Shown here piece after piece: positions 52,945-62,813 of a DNA stretch of 64,000 nucleotides. How positions within the stretch are numbered: position 1 is the first letter of the stretch; each line of letters begins with the position of its first letter. The notes under the pieces were generated by a model. That model made no database searches. It was given only the letters and a program-made list of their open reading frames with translations, and was not told where the DNA came from. The stretch is from Gymnodinialimonas sp. 202GB13-11 (GTDB lineage: Bacteria > Pseudomonadota > Alphaproteobacteria > Rhodobacterales > Rhodobacteraceae): the NCBI RefSeq assembly GCF_040932485.1, contig NZ_JBFRBH010000001.1, forward strand, positions 2,170,001 to 2,234,000, given 5' to 3'. The translations under genes were made by a program, and so were the position numbers.

Positions 52945-54342
52945 CTAGGCGACGGCCGCGTGAACTTCAGCAATGACGTCAGCGGCCATCATGACATGGT
53001 CGCGGGTCGTGTCGAATTGCCCGACCTGAAAGCGGATCACCTTTCGGCCCTCATGCATTCCCTGTGTCAGGTAAATGCGCCCGTCATCGTTGAGTGCATC
53101 GACCAGTCGCTGTTGCCGGGCATCATCGCCCGGGCAGCGGAATGAAAAGATGCTGAGAATGGGATTTGTCACGATCTCGAACCCATCCATCGCGCGGATA
53201 GCCGCGCACACCTCCTCCGCCCACGTGACGTGATTGCGGATGCGCGCGCGCAGCCCGCCAAGGCCATAGGCCCGGATCAGAAACCAGATCTTCAGCGCCC
53301 TGAACCTGCGCCCCAGCGGGATGGTCCATTCCGAATAGTTGGTGACGGGGCTGCCAGAGGTTTTGAGGTATTCCGGTTCGATCTTCAGCGTATCAAGTTG
53401 CGGCTGCGCGTCCCGCAGGAATTGGACTGAGCAATCGAATTGCGCGCCCATCCACTTGTGCGGGTTGAATACGATACTGTCGAACCCGTCCACCCCTTGC
53501 CAGAAAGCGCTGTGGTATTCCGGGCAGATCATCGCACTGCCCGCCCATGCGGCGTCCAGATGCGTGTAGAGGTCATGGCGCTTGGCCACATCGAGGACAT
53601 TGACCAGCATATCACTGGCCCCAACGCCCGTGGCCCCTGTAACGGCGATAATCCCGGCGGGTTGATGGCCCGCAGCGGTATCGGCCTCAATCGCATCCTC
53701 CAACGCTTTCGTGTCCATGGCGAAGTGCCGCCCGGTTGTGGGCAGTTTTGCCAGATTATCCTGGCCAATTCCGGCCACCCAACAGGCGCGGTCGATGGAG
53801 GAATGCACCTGATCCGAGCAATAGATGCGCAAATTGCCTTTGGCATTCAGGCCTTCGCGATTGCCGGTGAACCCGGTGGCGCGTTCGCGCATGGTGAGAA
53901 CGGCCGACAGGGTGGCCGACGAGGCACTGTCCTCGATCACACCGGTGAAGCCGTCGGGCAGCCCCATAGCCTGCCGCAACCAGTCGATCATGACCCCCTC
54001 GATCTCCGTCGCAGCGGGCGATGTCTGCCACAACATGCATTGCGCCGCGATCGTGGTGACGAGGAAATCGGCCAGCATCGACGGCGGGGCGGCGTTGGCG
54101 GGGAAATAGGCGAAGAACCGGGGATGCTGCCAATGAGTGATGCCCGGCATCACAATCCGTTCGAAATCATCAAGGATCTGGGCCATGCCCTCGGGCGCCT
54201 CAGGTGGCGTGCTAGAAAGCTGTGCCGCGATCTCGCCTAGGTTGGTCTGCGCGCGCACGGGCCGCTCAGTGAGCGTTTTGTGATACTCCGCCGCACACTC
54301 GCTGATCTGCGCACCCCATTCGGCGAATTCGTCCCAATCCAT
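52945..54342 (-). CDS. PLP-dependent group II decarboxylase (aromatic-L-amino-acid decarboxylase-like)
   Basis: This 465-residue protein matches DOPA/tyrosine/tryptophan decarboxylases. It has HPRFFAYFPANAAPPSMLAD, the cofactor-stacking region DQVHSSIDRACWVAGI, LDAAWAGSAMI, and the PLP lysine in FNPHKWMGAQFDC. Length agrees with the family (~470-480). It removes CO2 from an aromatic amino acid. It sits between the inositol operon and a divergent DeoR gene, about 1 kb from the catabolic cluster with the reductive dehalogenase, which leaves open a link to (halo)tyrosine breakdown. An alternative is general amine synthesis. Confidence 0.85.
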   Translation of the reverse strand: MDWDEFAEWGAQISECAAEYHKTLTERPVRAQTNLGEIAAQLSSTPPEAPEGMAQILDDFERIVMPGITHWQHPRFFAYFPANAAPPSMLADFLVTTIAAQCMLWQTSPAATEIEGVMIDWLRQAMGLPDGFTGVIEDSASSATLSAVLTMRERATGFTGNREGLNAKGNLRIYCSDQVHSSIDRACWVAGIGQDNLAKLPTTGRHFAMDTKALEDAIEADTAAGHQPAGIIAVTGATGVGASDMLVNVLDVAKRHDLYTHLDAAWAGSAMICPEYHSAFWQGVDGFDSIVFNPHKWMGAQFDCSVQFLRDAQPQLDTLKIEPEYLKTSGSPVTNYSEWTIPLGRRFRALKIWFLIRAYGLGGLRARIRNHVTWAEEVCAAIRAMDGFEIVTNPILSIFSFRCPGDDARQQRLVDALNDDGRIYLTQGMHEGRKVIRFQVGQFDTTRDHVMMAADVIAEVHAAVA

Positions 54343-54460
54343 TGCTGCATCCCCTGCCCTGATCCTTGAACGTTAGGGCTGCAAACGAAAGGTGTCGATG
54401 GGCGAAAAGCCTTGCCTGTTGAACGGCCTATCCGTCAGATGGGGCGGCAGGAGCAGGGAC

Positions 54461-55234
54461 ATGAAAAGCAGTTTTCGTCAGACAGAAATCCTCGACATTG
54501 CGCGGCGCGAGGGCAAGGTGACGGTCGAAGGGCTGGCCGCCCATTTCGACGTGACGGTGCAAACCATCCGACGTGACCTGAGCGATCTGGATGAGGCGCG
54601 GCAGCTGAATCGGGTGCATGGGGGGGCCGTTCTGGCCTCTGGCACATCGAACGTGGCCTATGGTGAGCGGCGCGAATTCCTTGCCGAGGAAAAAGCCGCC
54701 ATGGCACGCCTATGTGCGGCGCAAATCCCGAATGATTGCGCGGTCTTCCTGAACATTGGCACAAGCACCGAGGCTGTCGCGGCTGAGTTACTGACCCACA
54801 CGGGCCTGTTGGTTGTGACCAACAATATGAACGTGGCCCACACACTGGACCGCAACCCGGACTGCGAGGTGATCGTCACCGGCGGCACCTTGCGCAGGGG
54901 CGATGGTGGGTTGATCGGGGCAATGACGGTCGACGCGATCCGGCGGTTCAAGTTCGACTATGCCGTGATGGGCTGTTCGGCTTTGGACGCAGAAGGCGAC
55001 GTGCTCGATTTCGACATCCAAGAGATCGGCGTGAGCCAAGCCATCATCGCGCAGGCACGGGTTCCGGTTCTGGTCGCAGACCATTCCAAATTCCAACGCA
55101 GCGCACCGGGGCGCATTTGTTCACTGGCGGATATGCACACGCTGATAACCGACCGCCCGTTGGCCCCGGCTTTGGCTGCATCATGCCGGAATTGGCAAAC
55201 GGCCGTGTTGGTCGCGGATGGGTTCGCGACTTAA
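54461..55234 (+). CDS. DeoR/GlpR-family transcriptional regulator
   Basis: The 257-residue protein has a DeoR helix-turn-helix (RQTEILDIARREGKVTVEGLAAHFDVTVQTIRRDLSDLD) and a sugar-phosphate-sensing domain with FLNIGTSTEAVA, NNMNVAHTL and GCSALDAEGDVLDFD. The ATG at 54461 has GGAG upstream. It resembles GlpR-like members that sense phosphorylated polyols. It is divergent from the decarboxylase and convergent with the dimethylglycine-dehydrogenase-like gene, so its target is not obvious; the last bases overlap that gene by four bases. Confidence 0.85.
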   Translation: MKSSFRQTEILDIARREGKVTVEGLAAHFDVTVQTIRRDLSDLDEARQLNRVHGGAVLASGTSNVAYGERREFLAEEKAAMARLCAAQIPNDCAVFLNIGTSTEAVAAELLTHTGLLVVTNNMNVAHTLDRNPDCEVIVTGGTLRRGDGGLIGAMTVDAIRRFKFDYAVMGCSALDAEGDVLDFDIQEIGVSQAIIAQARVPVLVADHSKFQRSAPGRICSLADMHTLITDRPLAPALAASCRNWQTAVLVADGFAT

Positions 55235-57666
55235 CCTCTGACCTTCGAAAAATCAGGATCGTAGGGGCTAGGGGCGATGACGCGCGCTTTAACCATTTCG
55301 CCGCATAGATCGAGGTCCATTGTTGTGCCCTCCGTCGCCATCTCTGGGTCCACGAACGCATAAGTCAAGTTCAGGCCGACGCGATGTCCCCAGTCGCCAG
55401 ACGTGATGGTGCCAACAACCTGTGCACCCTGCATCAACGAAGCACCGCCATGGGCAGGCGCGTGGTCTGTGCCGATATGCAAAGTCACAAGTTGCTTCCT
55501 CGGTCCAGCCTCTTTCTGCGCCAGCAAGGCGTCCCGCCCCACGAAGTCGCCCTTATCCAATTTCACGAACCGCGAGAGGCCAGTCTCAAACGGGTCAAAT
55601 TCCGTCAGGATATCTGCCTTCCAATGCAGGAAGCCTTTCTCCATGCGCATCGACTCCACCGAGCGCGCCCCGAACAACGTCATGCCATGGGCTTGACCCG
55701 CTTCTCGCAGAGCCAGATAGGCGGCGTAGAGGGAGGCGTTGGGGACGTGGATTTCATAGGCCAATTCACCCGAAAAGCTGACGGCCATAATCGTCGCGGG
55801 TGCTAAGCCGATAAAGGCCTCGCGGACGCTGAGCCACGGGAAAGTCTCAGCCGACCAATCCCCGCGCGCGCAGGCAGACAGCACATCGCGCGCCGTTGGG
55901 CCTGCCAGCACGAGGATCGTCTGATCGTTGGTGAGCGAGCGGATCTGAACATCCTCATCGTCGCGCAAATGGGCGGTAAGCCAATCCATGTCATGATATT
56001 CCGCCGCCGCCGCAGAGCCGTACCAGAGCCTGTCGGGCCCGCGATCACTGGCCGGTAGATTGGCGAACGTCGCCTCTGACCTCAGCATCCCGTGATGGTT
56101 GAGAAGGTAGCCAAGACCAACCCGTCCCTGCCGCCGTGTGACGGTGCCGCAGCACATGCGATCCAGGAAAACGTGGCGATCAGCGCCCGTGATTTCGAAC
56201 CGATTGAACCCGTTAACCTCACACAACCCAACGCCCGATTGCACCGCGGCAACCTCAGCCGCGACGATGTCGAAGGTTTCGTCAAAGTCGAAGGTCAGGG
56301 AGGGGTGAAAATCAGGGGAATGCTTGAAGTAGTCGACCCGTTCCCACCCATTCACCACGGTGAATTCGGCCCCTTCGGCCGCCAGAACAGGTGTCAGCGG
56401 CGTTGTCTTCGCTGGGCGGCCCGCCGGGCGATGTTCGTGCGGGAAGTGGAAACGGAATTCGTTCTGGTAATCCTCAATCGCCTTGAGTGCCGTCAACTCC
56501 ACGTTTGCGTGGCCTGTGAAGCGGCGCGGATCGAGGCACCAAGTGTCGTAGCAGGCCTCTCCGTGGACGATCTGCTGCGCCAGAAGCCAGCCATGGCCAC
56601 CGCCCTCACCCACACCTGCGCGCAGGCCAATGATACAGAACGCGTTGCGTTTGCCGGGGATTGGCCCGACCAAAGGCGCGCCGTCGATGGTGTAAGTGAT
56701 GGGACCATTCACAATCCGCTTGATGCCAACTTCAGTAAGCGCCGGCATCCGCGCAAACGCGCCCTCCAGCACATCCATCACCCGATCCAGATCATCAGGG
56801 CACAGATCGTTTGAGAAGGCCGGGCTGATCCCGTCCATACCCCAGGTTTTGCAATCCTGTTCGTAGAAGCCGACCAGAAGACCGTCCTTTTCCTGACGAG
56901 AGTAGTAATCGCTGATCGGGCAACGCAGCAACGGCATACGGTGGCCCGCCTCGGCGATGGCGGGGATGTCGTCGGTTACAAAATACTGATGCTCCATCGA
57001 CGCGACAGGGTGGTGCACGCCCATCATGGCTCCCACCTCGTTCACGCGGTAGCCGCAGGCGTTCACGACAATGTCCGCATCGATATCGCCGTTGTCCGTA
57101 TGGACCGTCCAGGTGTCATCGCCATGTTGTGTCAGCCCGGTCACATCCGTCGAACGATAGACCTCTGCCCCCGCCTTTCGGGCGTGAAACGCCAGCGCCT
57201 GACAGAGCTGCGCGGGATCGATATCGCCGTCTTCACCGTCCCAAAGTCCACCAAGCAGATTGTCGGTTGAAATCAGCGGATGGCGGCGCGCGCATTCCTC
57301 AGCATCAATCACCTCGAACTCGACGCCCATGCCACGCGCCATGGAGGCGAAGTGGCGATAGCCCTGCATCTGCGCCTCGGTATTGGCGAGGCGAATGCCA
57401 CCGTCCCCGTGATGATAGCCCACGGGGTAATCCGGATCGTCCCGCAGTTTCTTATAAAGCGCGATGGAATGGCTTTTCAGGCCAACCATCGTCTGGTTCA
57501 TCCCAAAATTCGTGACCTGAGCTGCGGAGTGCCAAGTGGTGCCAGACGTCAGTTCATCGCGCTCGATCAGGACAACATCAGACCAGCCTTCTTGTACAAG
57601 ATGATACAGGGTCGAGCATCCGGCGATGCCGCCACCGATCACTACGACTTTTGTGCGCGATTTCAT
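55231..57666 (-). CDS. Dimethylglycine/sarcosine dehydrogenase-like FAD protein with GcvT domain
   Basis: This 811-residue protein has an N-terminal FAD domain (VVVIGGGIAGCSTLYHL), the TSGTTWHSAAQVT stretch whose histidine carries covalent FAD in dimethylglycine and sarcosine dehydrogenases, and a GcvT folate domain from about residue 430 to the end (SPYDPDF). It oxidatively demethylates an N-methylated amine and hands the carbon to tetrahydrofolate. It is 64 bases downstream of the reductive dehalogenase gene in the same direction, so it may share the transcript or have its own promoter in that gap. It is a second copy of the fold seen at the left edge of the window. Confidence 0.87.
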   Translation of the reverse strand: MKSRTKVVVIGGGIAGCSTLYHLVQEGWSDVVLIERDELTSGTTWHSAAQVTNFGMNQTMVGLKSHSIALYKKLRDDPDYPVGYHHGDGGIRLANTEAQMQGYRHFASMARGMGVEFEVIDAEECARRHPLISTDNLLGGLWDGEDGDIDPAQLCQALAFHARKAGAEVYRSTDVTGLTQHGDDTWTVHTDNGDIDADIVVNACGYRVNEVGAMMGVHHPVASMEHQYFVTDDIPAIAEAGHRMPLLRCPISDYYSRQEKDGLLVGFYEQDCKTWGMDGISPAFSNDLCPDDLDRVMDVLEGAFARMPALTEVGIKRIVNGPITYTIDGAPLVGPIPGKRNAFCIIGLRAGVGEGGGHGWLLAQQIVHGEACYDTWCLDPRRFTGHANVELTALKAIEDYQNEFRFHFPHEHRPAGRPAKTTPLTPVLAAEGAEFTVVNGWERVDYFKHSPDFHPSLTFDFDETFDIVAAEVAAVQSGVGLCEVNGFNRFEITGADRHVFLDRMCCGTVTRRQGRVGLGYLLNHHGMLRSEATFANLPASDRGPDRLWYGSAAAAEYHDMDWLTAHLRDDEDVQIRSLTNDQTILVLAGPTARDVLSACARGDWSAETFPWLSVREAFIGLAPATIMAVSFSGELAYEIHVPNASLYAAYLALREAGQAHGMTLFGARSVESMRMEKGFLHWKADILTEFDPFETGLSRFVKLDKGDFVGRDALLAQKEAGPRKQLVTLHIGTDHAPAHGGASLMQGAQVVGTITSGDWGHRVGLNLTYAFVDPEMATEGTTMDLDLCGEMVKARVIAPSPYDPDFSKVRG

Positions 57667-57730
57667 GTGCGACCCCTCCCGAACGCTTCAACGGCAGGAG
57701 GCTGCAAAAAACGGGTTTCGGCAAGCGAAA

Positions 57731-60700
57731 TCAGAGGTCCAGTTCGATAACTCCGCCCGGGGCTGCCGCGCGCGATTGGCAGGTGATGATCGACGACTCC
57801 CGCTGCGCCTTTGACAGGACGAAATCGCGATGCTCGACCTCGCCAGCCACAACGCCGCATTTGCACACACCGCAGATCCCGTCGGAACACTTCAGGTCCA
57901 CCGGAATGCCGTTTTCGATCAAGACATCCGCCACTGTCTTTTCGACGGGGACGATCAATTCCTTGCCCGATTGGGTCAGTTTGATGGTGAAAGGGTGGTT
58001 TTCATAGTCCGGGGCCTCGGGCACAGAGAAGTATTCAAGATGCCGGTTCTCTTCGGGGAATCCAGCAGCTTCGGCCACCTGCATCACGGCCGTCATGTAG
58101 GGCTCCGCCCCGCAGGTGTAGACATGCGCGCCGTCGCTATGGCGCAGGATCGCGGCGAGGTCGGCACGGGTCCCCTCGGATGAGATATGCAATGCTACAC
58201 GATCCGCCCACGGCGCGTGGCGCAGGTGGTCCAGATACCCCATCGTTGCCCGTGTTCGGCATGAATAGTGCATCTCGAACGGTCGCCCCAAGGCGTGCAG
58301 CCGGTGGGCCATGGCGACCATCGGCGTAATGCCGATACCGCCGCCCATCAGGTACGTCATCGACGCCTCTTCATGCAGCGGGAAGTGGTTGATGGGTTTG
58401 GAGATGAAGACCTTGCGCCCTTCGTTGAAGATCCGATGCAGCAGCGCCGATCCGCCCTGGCCCGCCGCCTCCCGCAACACGCCGATCTGGTATTTCGACC
58501 GATCCGCCGGGTCGCCGGACATGGAATACTGACGCAGGAATTCCGGGGCCACGACGATATCGAGATGCGCACCGGCCTCCCATGCCGGCAGCTCGCTGCC
58601 ATCAAGGCTGGCGAATTCGTAGATCGTTATATCCTCGGCGGTCTGCTCGGCCTTAGTGATCTGCACCCGCAGGACCGGGCTCTCGTCGTAGTCGCGGGTC
58701 TTGTGGGCGGGATCGTCGCCGCGGGCGAGGCGCGCCTTGTATTCTTCGGCGGTGATCATGGCCTGATAGGCTTCAATCCCCGCCTCACGGTCCATAAGGT
58801 ACGGGTAAGGGTATGGGTGCGGCACAAGTGGCGCGGGGTAGACCGCAAGCGTCTGATCCTCGTAGCGCAGGTCCAGGTCTTTCTGGAGACCGCGTGCGTT
58901 CACGGGCTTTTTCGTGGGCCGGTAGCCGCCATCTTCTTCGATCTCGAGATCCCACCACCATTTCTTGGTGGGGTTCAGGTCACCCCTGTTCAGCAGATCA
59001 TCCAGCTTGGCCAGCGCCGGAGCCGAGCCGGGTACCTTCATCGCTGTCCAACGAAACACCGCATCCCCCAGCACACCCTCAAGGTTCCACGGACAGGTCT
59101 TCATACAACGGCCGCACATCGCGCCGCCCTCGGTCGTAATCCGGTAGGTGGCGCATTTCTGGCTATCTGATTTCCAGATCTCGTAGCCGTTGAACATCAG
59201 CTTCGGACCCGCCGTGATGGCACCAGACGGGCACTCACGCGCGCATTTCTTGCAGGCCTCACAAAAGCTTTGCAGGCCGAAGTCGATGGGCTTGTCATGG
59301 GCCAATGGAAGGTCTGTCGTGACCACACCCGATTTCAGGCGCGGGCCTAGATAGGGGTTCAGGATGACCTCGCCGATGCGGCTGACTTCGCCCAACCCGC
59401 TCAGCAGCAGAAGCGGTGGTTGAAGAACCTCTCCATCCATCACCGAATGCGCCTTCGCCTTGTAGCCGAGATTGCGCAATTGGCGCGCGATCACTCCGCC
59501 AAGCAGGGAAAAGCGCAGATAAGCGCGCATGGATTGCGCAACGCTGATCCAGTCATCGCCCGAGGCCCCCTCCATCGTCTCGAACCCCTGATCGATGATC
59601 ATCGAGATCGCATTGTCATGGGGTGGGTCGATGGGCTCCCCTGCCGCGTCGTGGGAATACCATGTCCAATCCGGGCACCGGCTCAGGCCAACCGCATCCA
59701 CGCCCAGAAAGTAACTCGTGGCCTTCACAAGTTCTGCCGCGTGTTGCGGATCGAGCTGAGCCTTTTGTGGCGCGGCAGCACCATCTTGTAGAAGAACGAA
59801 GGCCCCGAGTGCCCGTCGCTGCGCCGAAGATGGCGCGGACTTGCGCACGTAATGTCCGCCTTTCGCCCCATCCTGCAGCGGCTTGCCCATATCGCCGAAT
59901 TGCGCCCGTGCGAACATGTCCGATCGTTTCGGCACGCGCGGCACGCGGGCTTCGTCGATGAACGTGGTGGGGACCTCGACACGCTTAAGCGTTTCAAACG
60001 GATGGGCACCGTCGACAAACCTGCGCTTAGCATAAGCTTTGGGCGAGACCGGCAAGACTGCGTCTGGGTTGAGTGGCCTATCGGACGCAATTGCGAAGCT
60101 CGTTGTAATCGCCGCAATCCCAAACCCATGCCCGATAAACGGCGCTTGCAACCCGTCCCCATCCGGCACAGCAAGCCCCGCTGCAACGGCAAGGCGGTTT
60201 AGGTCGACGTCCGAAGTTGAGGCGGTATGCGCCCGCGCGTCATGCCCCAAAACCCGCAGGTAGTTCGCGATGACCACAGCCGTTTCTGCAGCTAACAGGC
60301 TTGAGCGATGGTCGATTGCATCACTGATCCAATCGCTGCCGGGTTCATCTGCCTCTGGCGCGCGGGGATGCTCATAAAGAAACACAATCGCGTGGGTGTG
60401 GTCGTCGATCGTCGTTGGCGGGGCCTCCATCGACTCCTTGAGGTCGGCCATGATCAGGTCGATACCGGAAGCCAGTGTCTTGGTCTGCCGGGTACGAAGG
60501 TCGTCGGCCAGCCGCGCGATATCGGGGTTCAGGTGCGGTTGAATAAGCAACGCATCGGGCGGCAGAGCGCATGTCCCGACCAGTGACGCATCTGCAAAAT
60601 ACCCAAACGCTTTCAGATGATTGGCGCGTTCTTGTGGATCTGCCGGAGCCTCCGCGACTGCCTTATTGATCAGCCCATCTCGGATTGCATCCAACATGGC

Positions 60701-60877
60701 GGCATGGTCGCGCATCGCGTTGACGACCGATTGCGGGCGATGATCGTAGGCGTAGGACAATGGTTGGAAGGGCGCCACAAAGGAAAGGCTCACCGCATCG
60801 GATCGTTCCAGTTTCTCAACCCGGTAGCGCCCAAGATGCACGGGCCGGCCTTTGTCAGAGAAGATGCGAAATCCCAT
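57731..60877 (-). CDS. Self-sufficient reductive dehalogenase fused to NAD(P)H flavin/[2Fe-2S] reductase
   Basis: The 1048-residue protein joins a corrinoid reductive-dehalogenase (RdhA) domain to a phthalate-dioxygenase-reductase-like module. The RdhA part ends with two [4Fe-4S] motifs: Cys539, 542, 545, 549 and Cys575, 588, 591, 595. The reductase part has the flavin motif RQYS at 782-785, the pyridine-nucleotide motif GGGIGITP at 845-852, and plant-type [2Fe-2S] cysteines at 997, 1002, 1005 and 1033. There is no twin-arginine signal and no rdhB anchor gene, so it is cytoplasmic and catabolic, like BhbA, NpRdhA and the fused enzyme of Jhaorihella. Ortho-halogenated phenols are the known substrates of that group. 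Upstream genes encode aromatic-ring enzymes. It needs cobalamin. Confidence 0.92.
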   Translation of the reverse strand: MGFRIFSDKGRPVHLGRYRVEKLERSDAVSLSFVAPFQPLSYAYDHRPQSVVNAMRDHAAMLDAIRDGLINKAVAEAPADPQERANHLKAFGYFADASLVGTCALPPDALLIQPHLNPDIARLADDLRTRQTKTLASGIDLIMADLKESMEAPPTTIDDHTHAIVFLYEHPRAPEADEPGSDWISDAIDHRSSLLAAETAVVIANYLRVLGHDARAHTASTSDVDLNRLAVAAGLAVPDGDGLQAPFIGHGFGIAAITTSFAIASDRPLNPDAVLPVSPKAYAKRRFVDGAHPFETLKRVEVPTTFIDEARVPRVPKRSDMFARAQFGDMGKPLQDGAKGGHYVRKSAPSSAQRRALGAFVLLQDGAAAPQKAQLDPQHAAELVKATSYFLGVDAVGLSRCPDWTWYSHDAAGEPIDPPHDNAISMIIDQGFETMEGASGDDWISVAQSMRAYLRFSLLGGVIARQLRNLGYKAKAHSVMDGEVLQPPLLLLSGLGEVSRIGEVILNPYLGPRLKSGVVTTDLPLAHDKPIDFGLQSFCEACKKCARECPSGAITAGPKLMFNGYEIWKSDSQKCATYRITTEGGAMCGRCMKTCPWNLEGVLGDAVFRWTAMKVPGSAPALAKLDDLLNRGDLNPTKKWWWDLEIEEDGGYRPTKKPVNARGLQKDLDLRYEDQTLAVYPAPLVPHPYPYPYLMDREAGIEAYQAMITAEEYKARLARGDDPAHKTRDYDESPVLRVQITKAEQTAEDITIYEFASLDGSELPAWEAGAHLDIVVAPEFLRQYSMSGDPADRSKYQIGVLREAAGQGGSALLHRIFNEGRKVFISKPINHFPLHEEASMTYLMGGGIGITPMVAMAHRLHALGRPFEMHYSCRTRATMGYLDHLRHAPWADRVALHISSEGTRADLAAILRHSDGAHVYTCGAEPYMTAVMQVAEAAGFPEENRHLEYFSVPEAPDYENHPFTIKLTQSGKELIVPVEKTVADVLIENGIPVDLKCSDGICGVCKCGVVAGEVEHRDFVLSKAQRESSIITCQSRAAAPGGVIELDL

Positions 60878-60955
60878 TTGGTGTCAGTCCATTCCACAGC
60901 AGAGGGTGTCTACATGCACCTTCCACCTGAACCGGCAGTAATGGCAATGGGTGCG

Positions 60956-61141
60956 CTACGGCGCCGCTGCTTTCAACGCGTCGCGCAAGACGTCTCGGTC
61001 ACCAATATGATTTGCCAGGATCAGGATCAGCCGGGCGTTCAAAGCGTCGGATTGATCTTTGGTCAACCCCTGATGAGCGGCCAAAAGCTCATCATAGAAG
61101 CCATCGGGATCGGGGATGTTGGGCTGGGTGTTTAGTGTCAT
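60956..61141 (-). CDS. DUF2783 small protein
   Basis: This 61-residue protein (MTLNTQPNIPDPDGFYDELL, then DQSDALNARLILILANHIGD) matches the DUF2783 family, a short helical protein usually encoded next to a class A flavin hydroxylase. Its ATG overlaps the hydroxylase stop by four bases, so it is likely a partner or stability factor of that enzyme. A 78-base gap separates it from the dehalogenase gene. Its function is unknown. Confidence 0.8.
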   Translation of the reverse strand: MTLNTQPNIPDPDGFYDELLAAHQGLTKDQSDALNARLILILANHIGDRDVLRDALKAAAP

Positions 61142-62739
61142 ATCTGGCCTGTCGCGATTTTGAGGGCGGCTTGAACCGCAGCTTCATCGGCCACTGCCCA
61201 TCGGGCAACGACGTGCTGGTCTGGGCGGATCAGGTAAAGCGCCTGCGCGGCCTCCCCCATGTAGCGGGACCGCAGTTCGTCTGTCAGGTCGTCGTCCATC
61301 AAGGTGAGTGTGCCGATGGGCAAGTCGGTGGCGACCTCAGGGGCCTTTATGCCCAAGCCAAGCAGTGTAAAGCGGCCCGGAAGGCGATCCAACAGGAACC
61401 CGTCGGCCATCGGCGCATCGGGACACGGGCTGCCTGGACGTGTTCTTGCGGGAGCGTCCAATCCGTCTGGACCGTTCAGGTAAAGGCCGTCGTAAGTACA
61501 CGGCACTGACAGCCGCCCTGAATTGACCATGGGCCGCGCGAAGGCGTGATCCTTGGCCAGCGTCAGAACCGCATTGCGGAAGATCTTAGACATCTCGGAT
61601 TTTGGCGTCAGGAAATCCGTCGCGCGGGTGGAGTTGAGGATGTTCTCATCCGCAGCGTAGGCGCGCTCTTCATGATAGCTGTCGAGCAGAGCTTCCGGCG
61701 CAAGCCCCTTCAGGACAAGGTCCAATTTCCACGCCAGATTATCGGCATCCTGCATCCCGGAATTTGCGCCGCGCGCGCCGAACGGGCTGACCTGATGGGC
61801 GCTGTCGCCTGCAAACAGGACGCGTCCATGGCGGAACCGTTCCATCCGGCGACACTGGAAGGTGTAGATTGAGGTCCAGACCAGCTCGTATTCCGTGCCC
61901 TTGGGGAGGAATTCGTCGATCCGCTGCCGGATGCGCCCCTCCTCCAATTCCGCCTTGCGGTCAATGTCCCAGCCAAGTTGGAAATCAATCCGCCAAACGT
62001 CATCTGGCTGCTTATGCAGGAGGGCAGATTGCGGCGCCTCGGCCAAGGGCGGCTCGAACCAGAACCAGCGTTCAGTCGGGAAATCGGCGGTCATGCGAAC
62101 GTCGGCGATCAGGAAATTGTCTTCGAACACACGGCCATCGAAGCTGAGGCCCAACATCTCGCGCGTCGGAGACCGCGCGCCATCGCAGGCAATGACGTAG
62201 TCGGCGTTCAGTTGGTACGGCCCGTCAGGCGTGTCTATGTCGAGGGTGACCTTGTCACCGTCTTGCGTGAGTCCCGTCACGACATTGCGGCCGCGGATTT
62301 CGATGGGCTTACCATCGTTTTCCGCGCGGCGAAGCGCGTCGATTAGGAATTTCTCGAAATAGGGTTGCTGGAGGTTGATGAAAGCTGGGTTCTTATGGCC
62401 GTCCTCGGGCAGAAGATTGAAGTTGAATACCTCGCCATCGCCATGGAAGACGCGGCCCAAATTCCACACGACGCCCTTGTCGACCATGCCGGCCCCTGCC
62501 CCAAGCCGATCTGCAATCTCCAGCGTGCGCTTGGCAAAACAGATCGCGCGGGAGCCCTGGCCGACGCCTTCGTGGTCATCAAGGATCAACGCGGGCGTGC
62601 CCTTCTGTGCCAGATCAAGGCCAGTCGCTACGCCAACCGGGCCGCCGCCGATGATGACGACGGGGTGATGCCCGGCCCGCGCGGTGACCGGGTTGAAAGG
62701 ATAGAGTTCGTGAGCAAGGGCGTAGGTGGCACCGACCAT
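61138..62739 (-). CDS. Class A FAD-dependent aromatic hydroxylase (MhpA/PcpB-like)
   Basis: The protein has an N-terminal FAD loop (VVIIGGGPVGVATGLDLAQ), RAICFAKRTLEI, a middle DG-type region (YVIACDGARSPTREMLG), the second FAD motif GDSAHQVSPFGARGANSGMQD and a C-terminal thioredoxin-like region. This is the phenol/3-hydroxyphenylpropionate/pentachlorophenol hydroxylase family, which adds a hydroxyl to a phenolic ring using NAD(P)H and oxygen. The ATG at 62739, with GGAG seven bases upstream, gives 533 residues; longer starts at 62751 or 62835 are less supported. With the dehalogenase and fumarylacetoacetase genes it suggests conversion of a phenol to a dihydroxylated ring-cleavage substrate. 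Confidence 0.87.
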   Translation of the reverse strand: MVGATYALAHELYPFNPVTARAGHHPVVIIGGGPVGVATGLDLAQKGTPALILDDHEGVGQGSRAICFAKRTLEIADRLGAGAGMVDKGVVWNLGRVFHGDGEVFNFNLLPEDGHKNPAFINLQQPYFEKFLIDALRRAENDGKPIEIRGRNVVTGLTQDGDKVTLDIDTPDGPYQLNADYVIACDGARSPTREMLGLSFDGRVFEDNFLIADVRMTADFPTERWFWFEPPLAEAPQSALLHKQPDDVWRIDFQLGWDIDRKAELEEGRIRQRIDEFLPKGTEYELVWTSIYTFQCRRMERFRHGRVLFAGDSAHQVSPFGARGANSGMQDADNLAWKLDLVLKGLAPEALLDSYHEERAYAADENILNSTRATDFLTPKSEMSKIFRNAVLTLAKDHAFARPMVNSGRLSVPCTYDGLYLNGPDGLDAPARTRPGSPCPDAPMADGFLLDRLPGRFTLLGLGIKAPEVATDLPIGTLTLMDDDLTDELRSRYMGEAAQALYLIRPDQHVVARWAVADEAAVQAALKIATGQI

Positions 62740-62813
62740 TTTCTTCTCCATCTTTTGGGCGTCAGCCCCTCCTCGGCTCAGCATCCTGACGGGGCGCAAA
62801 AACGCCTCGCAGC

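Noticed and set aside
57731-60877. Respiratory reductive dehalogenase
   Set aside because: It has no twin-arginine signal and no membrane anchor gene, and a fused NAD(P)H reductase indicates a cytoplasmic catabolic enzyme.
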